A stretch of DNA of 64,000 nucleotides from Lysobacter firmicutimachus (lineage in GTDB: Bacteria > Pseudomonadota > Gammaproteobacteria > Xanthomonadales > Xanthomonadaceae). The position numbers and the translations under genes are program-made. The notes under the pieces were generated by a model that was not told where the DNA came from, ran no database searches, and saw only the letters and a list, made by a program, of their open reading frames with translations. Of the stretch, positions 26,711-35,955 are shown one piece after another; the stretch's first letter is position 1, and every line of letters starts with the position of its first letter. The stretch is from NCBI RefSeq assembly GCF_037027445.1, contig NZ_JBANDL010000002.1, positions 372,001 to 436,000 on the forward strand. Direction: 5' to 3'.

Positions 26711-26734
26711 CGACGGCGCCCGCAGGCGCCGTCG
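26711..26734. other. Perfect 10-bp stem hairpin before dprA
   Basis: CGACGGCGCC (26711-26720) and GGCGCCGTCG (26725-26734) form a perfect stem with a 4-base loop. It lies between the LysM-gene terminator and the dprA start, about 25 bases before the dprA ATG. It may add to termination or influence dprA expression. Confidence 0.5.
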
Positions 26735-26748
26735 CGTGGTGCTGTCGG

Positions 26749-26771
26749 AAAACCCCGCGCCGTGCGCGGGG
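26749..26771 (-). terminator. Rho-independent terminator of the LysM gene
   Basis: CCCCGCG (26753-26759) and CGCGGGG (26765-26771) form a 7-bp stem with a 5-base loop. Read on the minus strand it is followed by TTTT (complement of 26749-26752). It lies just after the LysM gene stop. Confidence 0.75.
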
Positions 26772-26780
26772 CATCCGTAC

Positions 26781-27941
26781 TCAGTACGGCGAGTCGGGGT
26801 GCTTGAGCTCGTAGCCGACCTTGGTCGGGCGCACGCCGTCCATGATCAGGGCGTAGCTGACCTTGTCGAAGGTGCGGAACACCATCGCGTGGCCGGCGAA
26901 CTCGTCCGGCAGGCGCACGCGCGAGTGCTTGCCGAACAGGTCCTCGGCGCGGTCCGGGCCGATCTTGACCCGGTCCGGGGCGCTGCTGCCGACGCGCCAG
27001 GTCGAGAACACGGTGCCATTGTCGATGCCGTCGCGGGCGCCGACCGACAGCGCGATCACGTCGCGCGGGCCGCCGTGCTTGACCAGGTCGGCCACCGCCA
27101 GGACCTGGGCCCGGCCGTAGTCGAACTGGGCCTTGGGCGGGTGCGGGAAGAACTGCAGGTCGTACGGCTGCGCTTCGACCGGGATCAGGCGGTCGCCGAC
27201 GCGGATCTCGCGGTGGGTGCTGTCGACCACCAGGGTGCTGGCCTGCATGCCGCCGACGGCGCCGCGGCTGAGGGTGCCGGTGGCGACCTGGACCAGCTCA
27301 TAGCCGAGCAGTTCGCGGCCCTTGTCCGGCACCACCACGTCGGTCCAGATGGATTCGAAGTCGACCGTGCGCTTGCCGCGGAAGTCGAGGTCGGCGGCGC
27401 GCATGATGTCGCAGCAGGCCACGCGGTCCAGGCGGGTGTAGCGCTGGGTCGGGCGGACCACGGCGTAGCGGGTGCCGGGGCTCTGCTCGGGCAGGTTCTT
27501 GATGTAGGCGACCTGGCCTTCGCTGACGCGCAGGCGGTCTTCCTCGAGGCCGACCACGTAGGGCAGCTGCTCGAACTGGTCGACCACGCGCAGGTTCTTC
27601 AGGAACGGCTCGATCTCCGACAGCGGGATGCCGCTGATCGGGGCCTCCTGGCGCGGGCCCGGCTTGACCTGGGCGGCGACCCGGTCCAGATACGCCAGGG
27701 AAATCACGTCGCCCGGGTAGATCAGGTGCGGGTTCTTGATCTGCGGGTTGGCCTGCCAGATTTCCGGCCACAGCCACGGGCGCTTCAGGAAGCGCGCCGA
27801 GATGTCCCACAGGGTGTCGCCCCGCTTGACCACGTAGGTGTCGGGGTGGTCGCCACGCAATTCCGCCGCAATGGCGTACGTGGCAACAGTCAGCAACGCG
27901 GCGGCGAAAACCGCACGGATCGGTTTAAACATGGCGGCCAT
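26781..27941 (-). CDS. LysM peptidoglycan-binding domain protein
   Basis: A 386-residue exported protein. Signal peptide AVFAAALLTVATYAIAAE, then one LysM module (TYVVKRGDTLWDISARFL, NPHLIYPGDVISL) at about 35-83. The rest is a conserved domain of unknown fold typical of the LysM protein found next to dprA in gammaproteobacteria. It probably binds peptidoglycan in the periplasm. The start could be 27941 or the in-frame ATG three codons later. It is divergent from def; a GGGTGCCC/GGGCACCC hairpin (27960-27980) lies in its untranslated leader. Confidence 0.92.
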   Translation of the reverse strand: MAAMFKPIRAVFAAALLTVATYAIAAELRGDHPDTYVVKRGDTLWDISARFLKRPWLWPEIWQANPQIKNPHLIYPGDVISLAYLDRVAAQVKPGPRQEAPISGIPLSEIEPFLKNLRVVDQFEQLPYVVGLEEDRLRVSEGQVAYIKNLPEQSPGTRYAVVRPTQRYTRLDRVACCDIMRAADLDFRGKRTVDFESIWTDVVVPDKGRELLGYELVQVATGTLSRGAVGGMQASTLVVDSTHREIRVGDRLIPVEAQPYDLQFFPHPPKAQFDYGRAQVLAVADLVKHGGPRDVIALSVGARDGIDNGTVFSTWRVGSSAPDRVKIGPDRAEDLFGKHSRVRLPDEFAGHAMVFRTFDKVSYALIMDGVRPTKVGYELKHPDSPY

Positions 27942-28036
27942 CTACCTGATTCCCCTTCAGGGTGCCCCTGGCGGGCACCCGGACTATAGCCCAGAAGCTG
28001 CGAACGTTAGCAGGCCTTTGCAGCCTATAACGGGGG

Positions 28037-28042
28037 TACAAT
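28037..28042 (+). promoter_or_regulatory. Possible -10 element for def
   Basis: TACAAT at 28037-28042 is one base from the TATAAT consensus and lies 48 bases before the def ATG. The best upstream hexamer (TTGCAG at 28018) is only 13 bases away, which is too close for a normal -35, so the call is weak. Confidence 0.35.
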
Positions 28043-28089
28043 GCAACCAAAGCTTGCGTATGTGACCCACGCCCCCATTTTTCGACGCC

Positions 28090-28602
28090 ATGGCCCTCCT
28101 TCCTATCCTCGAATTCCCCGACCCGCGCCTGCGCACCAAGGCCGTCCCGGTCGAGCCCGCGCGCGTCACCGAGCCCGAGTTCCAGCAGTTGCTCGATAAC
28201 ATGTTCGAGACCATGTACGAGTGCCCGGGCATCGGTCTGGCGGCGAGCCAGGTCGACGTGCATCAGCGCTTCATGGTGATCGACGTGTCCGAGGATAAGA
28301 GCCGGCCGTTGGTGTTCGTCAACCCGCAGATCGTCGCCAAGTCCGGCGAGCAGGTCTACCAGGAAGGCTGCCTGTCCGTGCCCGGCATCTTCGCCGACGT
28401 GACCCGCGCCAACGAGATCACCGTGCAGGCGATCGGCCGCGACGGCCAGCCGTTCGAGCTGAGCACCGACGGCCTGCTCGCGGTCTGCATCCAGCACGAA
28501 ATGGATCACCTCGACGGCAAGCTGTTCGTCGACTACCTGTCCCCGCTCAAGCGCGAGATGGTGCGCAAGAAGCTGGCCAAGCAGAAGCGGTTGTCGGCGT
28601 AA
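28090..28602 (+). CDS. def: Peptide deformylase
   Basis: A 170-residue metalloenzyme that removes the formyl group from nascent N-formyl-Met. All three signature motifs are present: [16 protein letters not shown] (metal Cys) and QHEMDHLDG (two metal His and the catalytic Glu). It is the first gene of def-fmt-rsmB, the classical order, although a repeat-bearing gap of 193 bases separates it from fmt. Confidence 0.98.
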   Translation: MALLPILEFPDPRLRTKAVPVEPARVTEPEFQQLLDNMFETMYECPGIGLAASQVDVHQRFMVIDVSEDKSRPLVFVNPQIVAKSGEQVYQEGCLSVPGIFADVTRANEITVQAIGRDGQPFELSTDGLLAVCIQHEMDHLDGKLFVDYLSPLKREMVRKKLAKQKRLSA

Positions 28603-28605
28603 CAG

Positions 28606-28793
28606 CCGGGATTCGGGAGTGGGGATTCGGGACTCGGTGCGCGCGAGTGCGTGCGGCCGAAGGCTCCGGGTCCCTTCTTCGTTTTTCTGCGCCAGGTTTT
28701 TCTGATCCGCACGCACCGACGCTCCCGCGTCGCCGCAGTCGTTCCGCTCTACGCCGTCCCCATCCCGAATCTCCAACCCCCAATCCCAGCCCA
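28606..28793. repeat. GGGATT-type intergenic repeat with inner spacer, between def and fmt
   Basis: GGGATTCGGGA-type units at 28610-28640 and their complement (TCCCGAATCTCCAACCCCCAATCCC type) at 28761-28793 form the two arms, with about 120 bases of unrelated spacer between. It is the same family as the element at 9166-9302. It fills almost the whole def-fmt gap and ends three bases before the fmt ATG. Confidence 0.7.
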
Positions 28794-28795
28794 AA

Positions 28796-29719
28796 ATGCG
28801 CCTAATCTTCGCCGGTACCCCCGAATTCGCCGTTCCCTGCCTGCGCGCTGCGGCGCAGAAGGGCGAGATCGTCGGCGTGTACACGCAGCCGGACCGGCCG
28901 GCCGGGCGCGGGCGCGAGCTGGCGATTTCGCCGGTCAAGCGCGAGGCGCTGCTGCGCGGGTTCCCGGTGCTGCAGCCGGAAAACTTCAAGTCCAAGGTGT
29001 CGCGCGAGGCGTTGGCTGCGCTCAAGCCCGACTTGATGATCGTGGTCGCCTACGGCCTGATCCTGCCGCAATCGGTGCTCGACATTCCGACTTACGGCTG
29101 CTGGAACGTGCATGCGTCCCTGCTGCCGCGCTGGCGCGGCGCGGCGCCGATCCAGCGCGCGATCGAAGCCGGCGACCGCGAGACCGGCGTGTGCCTGATG
29201 CAGATGGAAAAAGGCTTGGACACCGGCCCGGTGTTGCTGTCGGCCAAGCTCGCGATCGGCGACAACGAAACCGGCGGGCAGTTGCACGACCGCTTGGCCG
29301 AGCTCGGCGCGGAAGTGCTCGGCGACGGCCTCGGCCTGGCGCGCGCGGAACTGTTCCCGCGGCCCTGGGTGCAGCCGGAGCAGGGCGTGACTTATGCGCA
29401 CAAGCTCGACAAGGCCGAGGCGCGGCTGGACTGGAATCAGCCGGCGACCGCGCTGGCGAACAAGGTGCGCGCGTTCAATCCCTGGCCGATGGCCGATGCG
29501 CTGATCGCCGGCGAGCGCGTGCGCGTGCACGGCGCGACGGCGCTGGCGCAGGCCCACGGCGCGGCGCCCGGCACGGTGCTGCGCGCCGGGCGCGACGGCA
29601 TCGACATCGCCTGTGGCGAGGGGGTTCTGCGCATCCGTGTGCTGCAGCGCGACGGCGGTAAGGCGATCACCGCCGCCGACTATCTCAACGGTCGCCGCGA
29701 CCTGCTGGCGGTGAGCTGA
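28796..29719 (+). CDS. fmt: Methionyl-tRNA formyltransferase
   Basis: A 307-residue enzyme that formylates initiator Met-tRNA using 10-formyl-tetrahydrofolate. The N-terminal domain contains [15 protein letters not shown], the catalytic [20 protein letters not shown] and [12 protein letters not shown]. The C-terminal tRNA-binding domain follows. Length is standard. It is directly followed by rsmB, whose ATG comes one base after the stop, a normal operon partner. Confidence 0.98.
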   Translation: MRLIFAGTPEFAVPCLRAAAQKGEIVGVYTQPDRPAGRGRELAISPVKREALLRGFPVLQPENFKSKVSREALAALKPDLMIVVAYGLILPQSVLDIPTYGCWNVHASLLPRWRGAAPIQRAIEAGDRETGVCLMQMEKGLDTGPVLLSAKLAIGDNETGGQLHDRLAELGAEVLGDGLGLARAELFPRPWVQPEQGVTYAHKLDKAEARLDWNQPATALANKVRAFNPWPMADALIAGERVRVHGATALAQAHGAAPGTVLRAGRDGIDIACGEGVLRIRVLQRDGGKAITAADYLNGRRDLLAVS

Positions 29720-29720
29720 G

Positions 29721-31676
29721 ATGAGCCGCGATCACGACCCGGAAAAGCCGCCGCGCCGCCCGCCCGGCCGTCGTCCTTCGCTCGCCGACGAACCGGCCGC
29801 GGCGCCGAAGCCGGCCGCCAAGCCGGCACTGAAGCCGTTGCCGTCGCCCGACCCGTATGCGGGCGCCAAGGCGCGCCGCGCCGGCGTCGAATCCGGCGGC
29901 CCGCCGCGCGACAGCGAGCGCACCCGGCCGGCACGACCGGGCGGCGCCGGCCGCACGGCCGCACCGCGCGGCGGTGACCGGCGCGGCGGCGAAGGGCGTG
30001 CCGCCTACGGTCGCGGCCCCGGCGCGGGCGCTGCGGGCGACCGCGCAGAACGGCCGCGCAGCGCACCGGCGCGCGAGGGTGCGGCGCAGCGCGAGGGCGC
30101 GCGAACTTTCGCGCCGCGCTCCGGCCCTGGCCGGCCTGCTGCCGGTCCGCGCCGCGACCGCGACGCGGCCTCCGGTTCCCCCACCGCCGGCTTCACGTCG
30201 GGGGCCTTCAAGTCGGCCGGCTCCAAATCGGCGGGCTTCAAATCAGTGGGCTCCAAATCGGCCGGTTCCAAGTTGGCCGGTTCCAAGTCGGCTGGTTCCC
30301 AATCCGCCGGCGCGCGGCCGAGCGGGCACAGGCCGGCCCAGGCCAAGACCGCCGCGGCCGAGTTGCTGACCACCGCCGGCGGCAGCGGCGCGCAGACCCG
30401 CGCGATCGCCGCGCGCGTGCTCGATGCGGTGCTGCACCGCGGCCGCTCGCTCAAGGCCGAGCTGGCGGCGAGCCTGCCGGCGCTGCGCGACCCGCGCGAC
30501 CGCGCCCTGGTCGAGGCGATCTGCTTCGCCGTGCTGCGCCAGCCCTTGCGTTACGAGCGCACCCTCGAGGCCTGGATGCCGCGGCCGCCATCGGCGCGCG
30601 ACGGCGAACTGCGTGCGCTGCTCTATGTCGGCCTGGCCCAGCTCGATCCGCTGCGCCTGCCCGAGCACGCCGCCGTGGCGTCGACGGTCGAGGCCGCGCG
30701 CGCGCTCGGCCATCCGCATCAGGCCGGGCTGGTCAACGCGCTGTTGCGCCGCGCCCAGCGCGACGGCCTGCCGGCGCTGGACCCGACCCACTCGCATTGG
30801 CCCAGCTGGCTGCGCGGACGCCTGCGCCGAGACTGGCCGGAACACTACGCCGCGATCCTCGCCGCCAGCGCCTTGCCGCCGCCGATGTGGCTGCGGGTCA
30901 ATGCCTTGCGCGAACCTGTGCAGGCATATCGCGCCCGGCTCGCCGAGGCCGGCATCGAGGCCCTGGCCGGCCCCGGCGCGGCGCTGCGCCTGGAGCAGGC
31001 GATGCCGGTCGCCGCGTTGCCCGGTTTCGACGAGGGCCTGGTTTCGGTCCAGGACCTGTCGGCGCAGCAGGTCGCCGACGCGTTGGCGCCCGCGCCCGGC
31101 GCGCGCGTGCTCGACGCCTGCGCCGCGCCCGGCGGCAAGAGCGCGCACCTGCTCGAACGCGACCCGCAACTGCGCTTGACCGCGCTCGACATCGACGCCG
31201 CGCGGCTGCGCCGGGTCGAGGACACTTTGCGCCGACTCGGCCTGTCCGAGCGCGCCGTGCTGCGCGCCGCCGATGCCGCCGAGCCGGCGGCCTGGTGGGA
31301 CGGCCGGGCCTTCGACGCGATCGTGCTGGACGCGCCGTGCTCGGCCACCGGCATTGTGCGCCGCCAGCCCGATGTGGTCCTGCATCGGCGCGAAACCGAT
31401 CTGGCCGCGTTGGTCGGGCTGCAGGCGCGCCTGCTGGATGCGCTGTGGACCACGCTGGCGCCCGGCGGCACCCTGCTGTACGCGACCTGCTCGATCCTGC
31501 AGGACGAGAACGAGCATCAGGTGCGAGCGTTCCTCGAGCGCACCGCCGATGCGCGGGTCGAGCCGCTGGACGCGCGCTACGGCCACGATCGCGAGGTCGG
31601 CCGCCAGCGCTTGCCCGGCGAGGACGGCGGCGACGGCTTCTTCTACGCCCGCCTGCGCCGCGCGCCGCCCGGCTGA
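29721..31676 (+). CDS. rsmB: 16S rRNA (cytosine-967-C5)-methyltransferase RsmB with long N-terminal extension
   Basis: 651 residues, about 200 more than E. coli RsmB. The conserved enzyme starts near residue 215: a NusB-like domain ([33 protein letters not shown]) and a SAM methyltransferase domain with [17 protein letters not shown], the catalytic Cys in [16 protein letters not shown] and the second Cys in [12 protein letters not shown]. The first 210 residues are low-complexity Pro/Ala/Arg-rich sequence containing seven five-residue units of SKSAG type. The extension should be disordered and basic, perhaps aiding RNA binding (inference). Starts one base after the fmt stop. Confidence 0.95.
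   Translation: MSRDHDPEKPPRRPPGRRPSLADEPAAAPKPAAKPALKPLPSPDPYAGAKARRAGVESGGPPRDSERTRPARPGGAGRTAAPRGGDRRGGEGRAAYGRGPGAGAAGDRAERPRSAPAREGAAQREGARTFAPRSGPGRPAAGPRRDRDAASGSPTAGFTSGAFKSAGSKSAGFKSVGSKSAGSKLAGSKSAGSQSAGARPSGHRPAQAKTAAAELLTTAGGSGAQTRAIAARVLDAVLHRGRSLKAELAASLPALRDPRDRALVEAICFAVLRQPLRYERTLEAWMPRPPSARDGELRALLYVGLAQLDPLRLPEHAAVASTVEAARALGHPHQAGLVNALLRRAQRDGLPALDPTHSHWPSWLRGRLRRDWPEHYAAILAASALPPPMWLRVNALREPVQAYRARLAEAGIEALAGPGAALRLEQAMPVAALPGFDEGLVSVQDLSAQQVADALAPAPGARVLDACAAPGGKSAHLLERDPQLRLTALDIDAARLRRVEDTLRRLGLSERAVLRAADAAEPAAWWDGRAFDAIVLDAPCSATGIVRRQPDVVLHRRETDLAALVGLQARLLDALWTTLAPGGTLLYATCSILQDENEHQVRAFLERTADARVEPLDARYGHDREVGRQRLPGEDGGDGFFYARLRRAPPG
30207..30311 (+). repeat. Seven 15-bp repeats in rsmB (SKSAG units)
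   Basis: Seven in-phase 15-base units code for [30 protein letters not shown] and SQSAG at residues 163-197 of RsmB. The near identity of units suggests recent expansion by slippage. Confidence 0.85.
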
Positions 31677-31814
31677 CGACACGATTCCGACGTTCCGGTA
31701 ACGAATTCCTCAGCCGGGGACTGGATAATGCCGCCCGGTCGACGCCGGCTGCGGCAGGGCGTCGTGTCTCGCCGCCCCTCCACCCGGCCTGAACGGCCTC
31801 GTATCATTCCGCGC

Positions 31815-33554
31815 ATGCTCAAGACTCTCCGCTCCCAGCAAGCCTGGCTGTTCTGGATCGTCGCCTGGCTTGTCCTCGGGGCCGGCCTGGGCCTGCGCGA
31901 CCCCTGGCCCGCCGACGAGCCGCGTTTCGCGCTGGTCGCCAAGCAGATGGTCGAGAGCGGCCAGTGGCTGTTCCCGCACCGCGGCACCGAGCTGTATTCG
32001 GACAAGCCGCCGTTGTTCATGTGGACCGAGGCGGTCTCGTTCCTGATCACCCAGAACTGGCGCATCGCCTTCCTGCTGCCCTCGCTGCTGGCGGCGATGG
32101 GCACGCTGTGGTGCGTGGTCGATCTCGGCCGCCGGCTGTGGACGCGCCAGGTCGGCTATTACGCCGGCTGGGCTCTGTTGTTGACCCTGCATTTCGCCTA
32201 CCAGGCCAAGAAAGCCCAGATCGACCCCTCGGTGGTGTTCTGGATCACCTTCGCCAACTACGGCCTGCTGCGCCATCTGCTGACCGGGCCGAACTGGCGC
32301 TGGTGGGCGCTGGGCTGGTTCGCCGCCGGCATCGGCACGATCACCAAGGGCGTGGGCGCGATCGCCTTGCTGATGCTGGCGCCGGTGGCGCTGGCGGCGC
32401 TGCTGCGGCCGCTGCACGCGCGCGGCGGCGGGCGGTGGCTGGCCTGGACCGCGATGCCGGTGCGCGCCGGCATCGGCAACCCGCGCTTCTGGCTCGGCCC
32501 GCTGGCCTTCGTGGCGGCGGTGTCGCTGTGGATCGTGCCGATGGTGACCGCCGCGCTGTCCAACGACGATCCCAGCTACCGCGCCTATCTCAACGACATC
32601 CTGTTCCGTCAGACCGCGGGCCGCTATTCCAACTCCTGGGACCACCACCAGCCGGTCTGGTACCACCTGGGGGTGATGCTGTCGATGTGGCTGCCGCCGA
32701 TGCTGGCGTTGCCGTGGGCGCTGCCGGCCTGGCGCCGACGCCTGCGCCGGATCGACCCGCGCTACCTGCTGCCGCTGGCCTGGTGGGCGCTGGTGATCGT
32801 GTTCTTTTCGATTCCGCACGGCAAGCGCGACGTCTACATCCTGCCGGCGCTGCCGATGGCCTGCCTGATGTTCGCGCCGCTGCTGCCCGGCATCGTGCGC
32901 AAGCTGTGGCCGCGCCGCATCGCCCTGGGCTTCGCCGCGGTGCTGACCTTCGCCTTGCTCGGCGTCGGCCTGTCGATGTGGTTCGGCGATCCCAAGTTCG
33001 AAGCCAAGCTGATCGCCGACCGCGGCTTCACCGACGGCGGCCGCCAGCTGGAGGCCGCGATCCTGGCGATCGGCGCCTGGGGCCTGGCGTCGCTGCTGTG
33101 GTTCGGCCGGCGCCGGCCGATCCACGCCATGGCCTCGACCCTGTGCGGTCTGTGGGTGCTGTACGGTCTGCTGGTCACGCCGGTGCTCAACGACTCTTCT
33201 TCCGCGCGCGGGGTCATGACCCGCGTTGCCGAACGCATCGGTCCGGACGCCGAGCTCGGCCTGGTCGCGTGGAAGGAACAGAACCTGCTGCAGAGCCGCT
33301 CCCAGACCACCACCTTCGGCTTCGTCATGGGCTGGGCCAAGCAGCTCGAGCACGGCCTGGCCTGGCAGAAGCAGGCGCCGGCGCGGCGCTGGCTGCTGGT
33401 GCAGGAGCCGGCGCTGCCGGACTGCGTCGACCGCAGCAAGATCGAACTCGGCGGCCGCGCCAACCGGCGCGTGTGGTGGCTGGTGCCCTACGCCGCCCGC
33501 GCGAACTGCCCGGCGGCGCCGACCCTGCGACCGCACGAAGACGACCCGGACTGA
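31815..33554 (+). CDS. ArnT-like membrane glycosyltransferase (GT83/PMT superfamily)
   Basis: About 579 residues with a dozen membrane helices. The first periplasmic loop holds RDPWPADEPRFALVAKQM, the acidic Asp-Glu-Pro-Arg motif that marks ArnT and dolichyl-phosphate-mannose-type transferases, followed by GTELYSDKPPLFMWTEA. Such enzymes move a sugar from a polyprenyl phosphate to lipid A or another envelope glycan. ATG 31815 gives a proper cytoplasmic start before the first helix. It precedes the O-antigen ligase gene by 3 bases. Confidence 0.88.
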   Translation: MLKTLRSQQAWLFWIVAWLVLGAGLGLRDPWPADEPRFALVAKQMVESGQWLFPHRGTELYSDKPPLFMWTEAVSFLITQNWRIAFLLPSLLAAMGTLWCVVDLGRRLWTRQVGYYAGWALLLTLHFAYQAKKAQIDPSVVFWITFANYGLLRHLLTGPNWRWWALGWFAAGIGTITKGVGAIALLMLAPVALAALLRPLHARGGGRWLAWTAMPVRAGIGNPRFWLGPLAFVAAVSLWIVPMVTAALSNDDPSYRAYLNDILFRQTAGRYSNSWDHHQPVWYHLGVMLSMWLPPMLALPWALPAWRRRLRRIDPRYLLPLAWWALVIVFFSIPHGKRDVYILPALPMACLMFAPLLPGIVRKLWPRRIALGFAAVLTFALLGVGLSMWFGDPKFEAKLIADRGFTDGGRQLEAAILAIGAWGLASLLWFGRRRPIHAMASTLCGLWVLYGLLVTPVLNDSSSARGVMTRVAERIGPDAELGLVAWKEQNLLQSRSQTTTFGFVMGWAKQLEHGLAWQKQAPARRWLLVQEPALPDCVDRSKIELGGRANRRVWWLVPYAARANCPAAPTLRPHEDDPD

Positions 33555-33557
33555 TCG

Positions 33558-34853
33558 GTGTCGTCCAGTCCGTCCGCCGTCTCTGCCTCGGCCCGCTCCG
33601 CCGCGGTCCGCTCCGCCGGCGAATCGCCGCGCCAGCGCTGGGCCCGGCATGCGCTGGAAGCCGGCCTGCTGTGCCTGCCGGCGCTGCTGGTCGCCACGCC
33701 CTGGGGGTTGTCGCCGTTCACCGCCTTCGCCTTGCTGGCGCTGGCGCTGGCGCCCGAACGCCTGGCCCGCGGCTGGCGCGAACTCGGCGGTTCGCTGCGG
33801 CTGCTGTGGTGGCTGGTGCTGGGCGTGGTCGCGGTCGCGGTGGTGTCCAAGTTCCAGTTCGACGTGCGCTGGCGCGAGATCGACAATCGCCTGCGCCTGC
33901 TGACCCTGCCGTTCTTCGCTCTGATGGTGTTCGCTTACCGGCCCTCGCGGCGTTGGTTGTGGCGCGGCGCCCTGCTCGGTCTGGCCGGCGGTTTCCTGAT
34001 CGCGCTGATCCAGGTCCTGGGCGGCGCCGACCGCGCCGCCGGCTGGACCGCGAACGCGATCGTATTCGCCGATGCGCTGATCGGCGTGGTCGTGATCGCG
34101 GTGTACTGCCGTCCTTCCGGCGAGTTGCTGTGGACCACCGTCGCCTGCGCGCTCGGCGTCGGCGCGATCGCGCTCAGCGGCAGCCGCGGAGTCTGGCCGG
34201 GCCTGGCGCTGGTGCTGCTGGTGGGCCTGTTGGTCAGCGGCGGCCGCGCGCGCAAGCTCAGCTGGGCGATGCTGGCGGCGCTGGTGTTGGCGGCCGCTGC
34301 GGCGGTATGGGTCGCGCCCTTGGCCGAGCAGACCCGCATGCACGAGTTGCGCACCGACGTCGACCGGCTGCGCGAAGGCGATGCCGAGTCCTCGCTGGGC
34401 GCGCGCCTGACCTTGCTGCGCCTGGCCGGCGAGACCTTCGCCGAGCATCCGCTCAGCGGGATCGGCGTGGGACGTTTCGAAGAGGTGGTGCTGGCGACCC
34501 CGCAATGCCGGCCGCCGGCGCCGCGGATCGGTTTCTGCAAGCTCGGCCACGCCCACAGCGATCTGGCCGAATGGGCGGCGACCATGGGCGCGCCCGGCCT
34601 GCTGGCGGTGTTGGCGGTCTATCTCGTTCCGCTGGCGTTGTTCGCGCGCCGCCTGCGCGAGCGCGTCACCGGCCGCGCGCGCAGCGCGGCCCTGGCCGGG
34701 GTGGTGCTGATCCTGGTCTATCTGGCCTGCGGCCTGACCCAGTCGATGTTCGCCCACCAGCTGATCGCCTCGTTCTACGCGATCGCGGTCGGCGTGCTGT
34801 ACGGCTTCGCCCTGCGCGAAGCGGGCGAGGAAGACTGCGACGCGCTGCGCTGA
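33558..34853 (+). CDS. O-antigen ligase family protein (WaaL-like)
   Basis: About 431 residues with 10-12 membrane helices and a large periplasmic loop. The Wzy_C/O-antigen ligase pattern is present: ALSGSRGVWPGLALVLLVGLL, then LRLAGETFAEHPLSGIGVGRFEEV, and a loop ending FCKLGHAHSDLAEWAATMGAPGL with the conserved His. WaaL attaches O-antigen to lipid A core in the periplasm. It lies in a run of core/O-antigen transfer genes. Confidence 0.88.
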   Translation: MSSSPSAVSASARSAAVRSAGESPRQRWARHALEAGLLCLPALLVATPWGLSPFTAFALLALALAPERLARGWRELGGSLRLLWWLVLGVVAVAVVSKFQFDVRWREIDNRLRLLTLPFFALMVFAYRPSRRWLWRGALLGLAGGFLIALIQVLGGADRAAGWTANAIVFADALIGVVVIAVYCRPSGELLWTTVACALGVGAIALSGSRGVWPGLALVLLVGLLVSGGRARKLSWAMLAALVLAAAAAVWVAPLAEQTRMHELRTDVDRLREGDAESSLGARLTLLRLAGETFAEHPLSGIGVGRFEEVVLATPQCRPPAPRIGFCKLGHAHSDLAEWAATMGAPGLLAVLAVYLVPLALFARRLRERVTGRARSAALAGVVLILVYLACGLTQSMFAHQLIASFYAIAVGVLYGFALREAGEEDCDALR

Positions 34854-34913
34854 AGCGCGCGGGCTTCGGCGGCGCCTACCGCGTCGCGGGCTTCATTCCC
34901 GCAGCATGGGCTT

Positions 34914-34939
34914 TTGCAGGAGCGGCGCGAACCGCGACC
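34914..34939. repeat. REP-like GCAGGAGCGGCG element
   Basis: TTTGCAGGAGCGGCGCGAACC followed by GCGACC; the same sequence type occurs at 45272, 45397 and 45479. Such short GC-rich elements, which read either GCGAACCGCGA or GCAAGCCGCGA, are dispersed between genes in Xanthomonadaceae. Confidence 0.65.
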
Positions 34940-34976
34940 GCGTTATGCCGTCCTAGCGCCGTATCTTGCCCCGTCC

Positions 34977-35687
34977 TCAGTCGCGCCGCGGCGTAGTCAC
35001 CGGCTGCCCGTTCTGCAGCAGCCACAGCATCACCGTCTTCTGCCGCACGTAGTTGGCGCGCACATAGGCGTAGACCAGGCCGTGCCAGCCGTCGAGGAAG
35101 CCGCCGCGCAGCAGGTAGCCGCGCCAGAAGCGCCAGGCCGGCGCCAGCACCAGCTTGGCCAGGGTCGCGCGCTTGCCGCGCGCATGGTCGTGCTCGGCCA
35201 TCATCCGCGCATAGCGCTCGGTCTTGGCCAGTTGCTGCTCCAGCGAACGGTACGGGTAGTGGATCAGATCGCCGCGCAAGGTCGCGACGGCGCCGTCGAC
35301 GCTGGCGGCCTCGTGCACCTCGCGTTTGCCGCGCCAACCGCCGCGGCGGCGGTCGAACAAGCGCAGCACCCGGTCGGGGTAGGCGTTGCCGTGGCGCAGG
35401 AACCTGCCGAAGTAGTCCGACAGCCGGGCGAAGCGATAGCCGGCCGCATCGGCGAAGCCGCGCGCGCGCGCCGCCTCGATCGCCGCGCGCAGCTCCCCGC
35501 TCACCCGTTCGTCCGCATCCAGGCACAGCACCCAATCGTGCGCAGCCTGCTCGATCGCGAACTGCTTCTGGCTGCGGAAGCCGTCGAAGGCGCGCTGCAG
35601 CACGCGCGCGCCGGCCGCCTGGGCGATCGCCACGGTGGCGTCGCGCGAATGCGAATCGACCACCAGCACCTCGTCGCAGAACGACAA
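34977..35687 (-). CDS. Glycosyltransferase family 2, WaaE-like; N-terminus not fully open from a normal start
   Basis: The conserved body is a GT2 enzyme like KdtX/WaaE: VLVVDSHSRDATVAIAQ, GFRSQKQFAIEQAAHDWVL, LDADERVS, FLRHGNAYPDRVLRLFDRR and the C-terminal RGGFLDGWHGLVYAYV. The coordinates use a TTG at 35687. That start omits the first strand of the fold: upstream codons in frame read SACIIAFDEADRIGDCIASL, clearly homologous to the paralogue at 37145-37936, but no ATG or GTG precedes them in frame. Either a rare start codon (CTG at 35747 or ATC at 35783) is used or the real N-terminus is damaged. It probably adds a sugar to the LPS core. Confidence 0.75.
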   Translation of the reverse strand: MSFCDEVLVVDSHSRDATVAIAQAAGARVLQRAFDGFRSQKQFAIEQAAHDWVLCLDADERVSGELRAAIEAARARGFADAAGYRFARLSDYFGRFLRHGNAYPDRVLRLFDRRRGGWRGKREVHEAASVDGAVATLRGDLIHYPYRSLEQQLAKTERYARMMAEHDHARGKRATLAKLVLAPAWRFWRGYLLRGGFLDGWHGLVYAYVRANYVRQKTVMLWLLQNGQPVTTPRRD

Positions 35688-35955
35688 CGAGGCGATGCAG
35701 TCGCCGATCCGGTCGGCCTCGTCGAAGGCGATGATGCAGGCCGACAGGCGCGGGCGGGCAGCGGCGGGCGAGGGCGTGTCGATGGCGGCGGTCCGGGGCG
35801 GTGATGGGGCACGGCGGTTTGGCGGCCAGGATACTCCGGCGGCCGGAAGCGGGGAGAGGAGCGAGCGCGGGCGCGCCGGAAGCGGGTCGTCGGCCCGGAC
35901 TTTCGCGGGTGTTCGGTTCCTCTAAACTCGCTGCAGGCTTCCCAGCGCTGCATCC

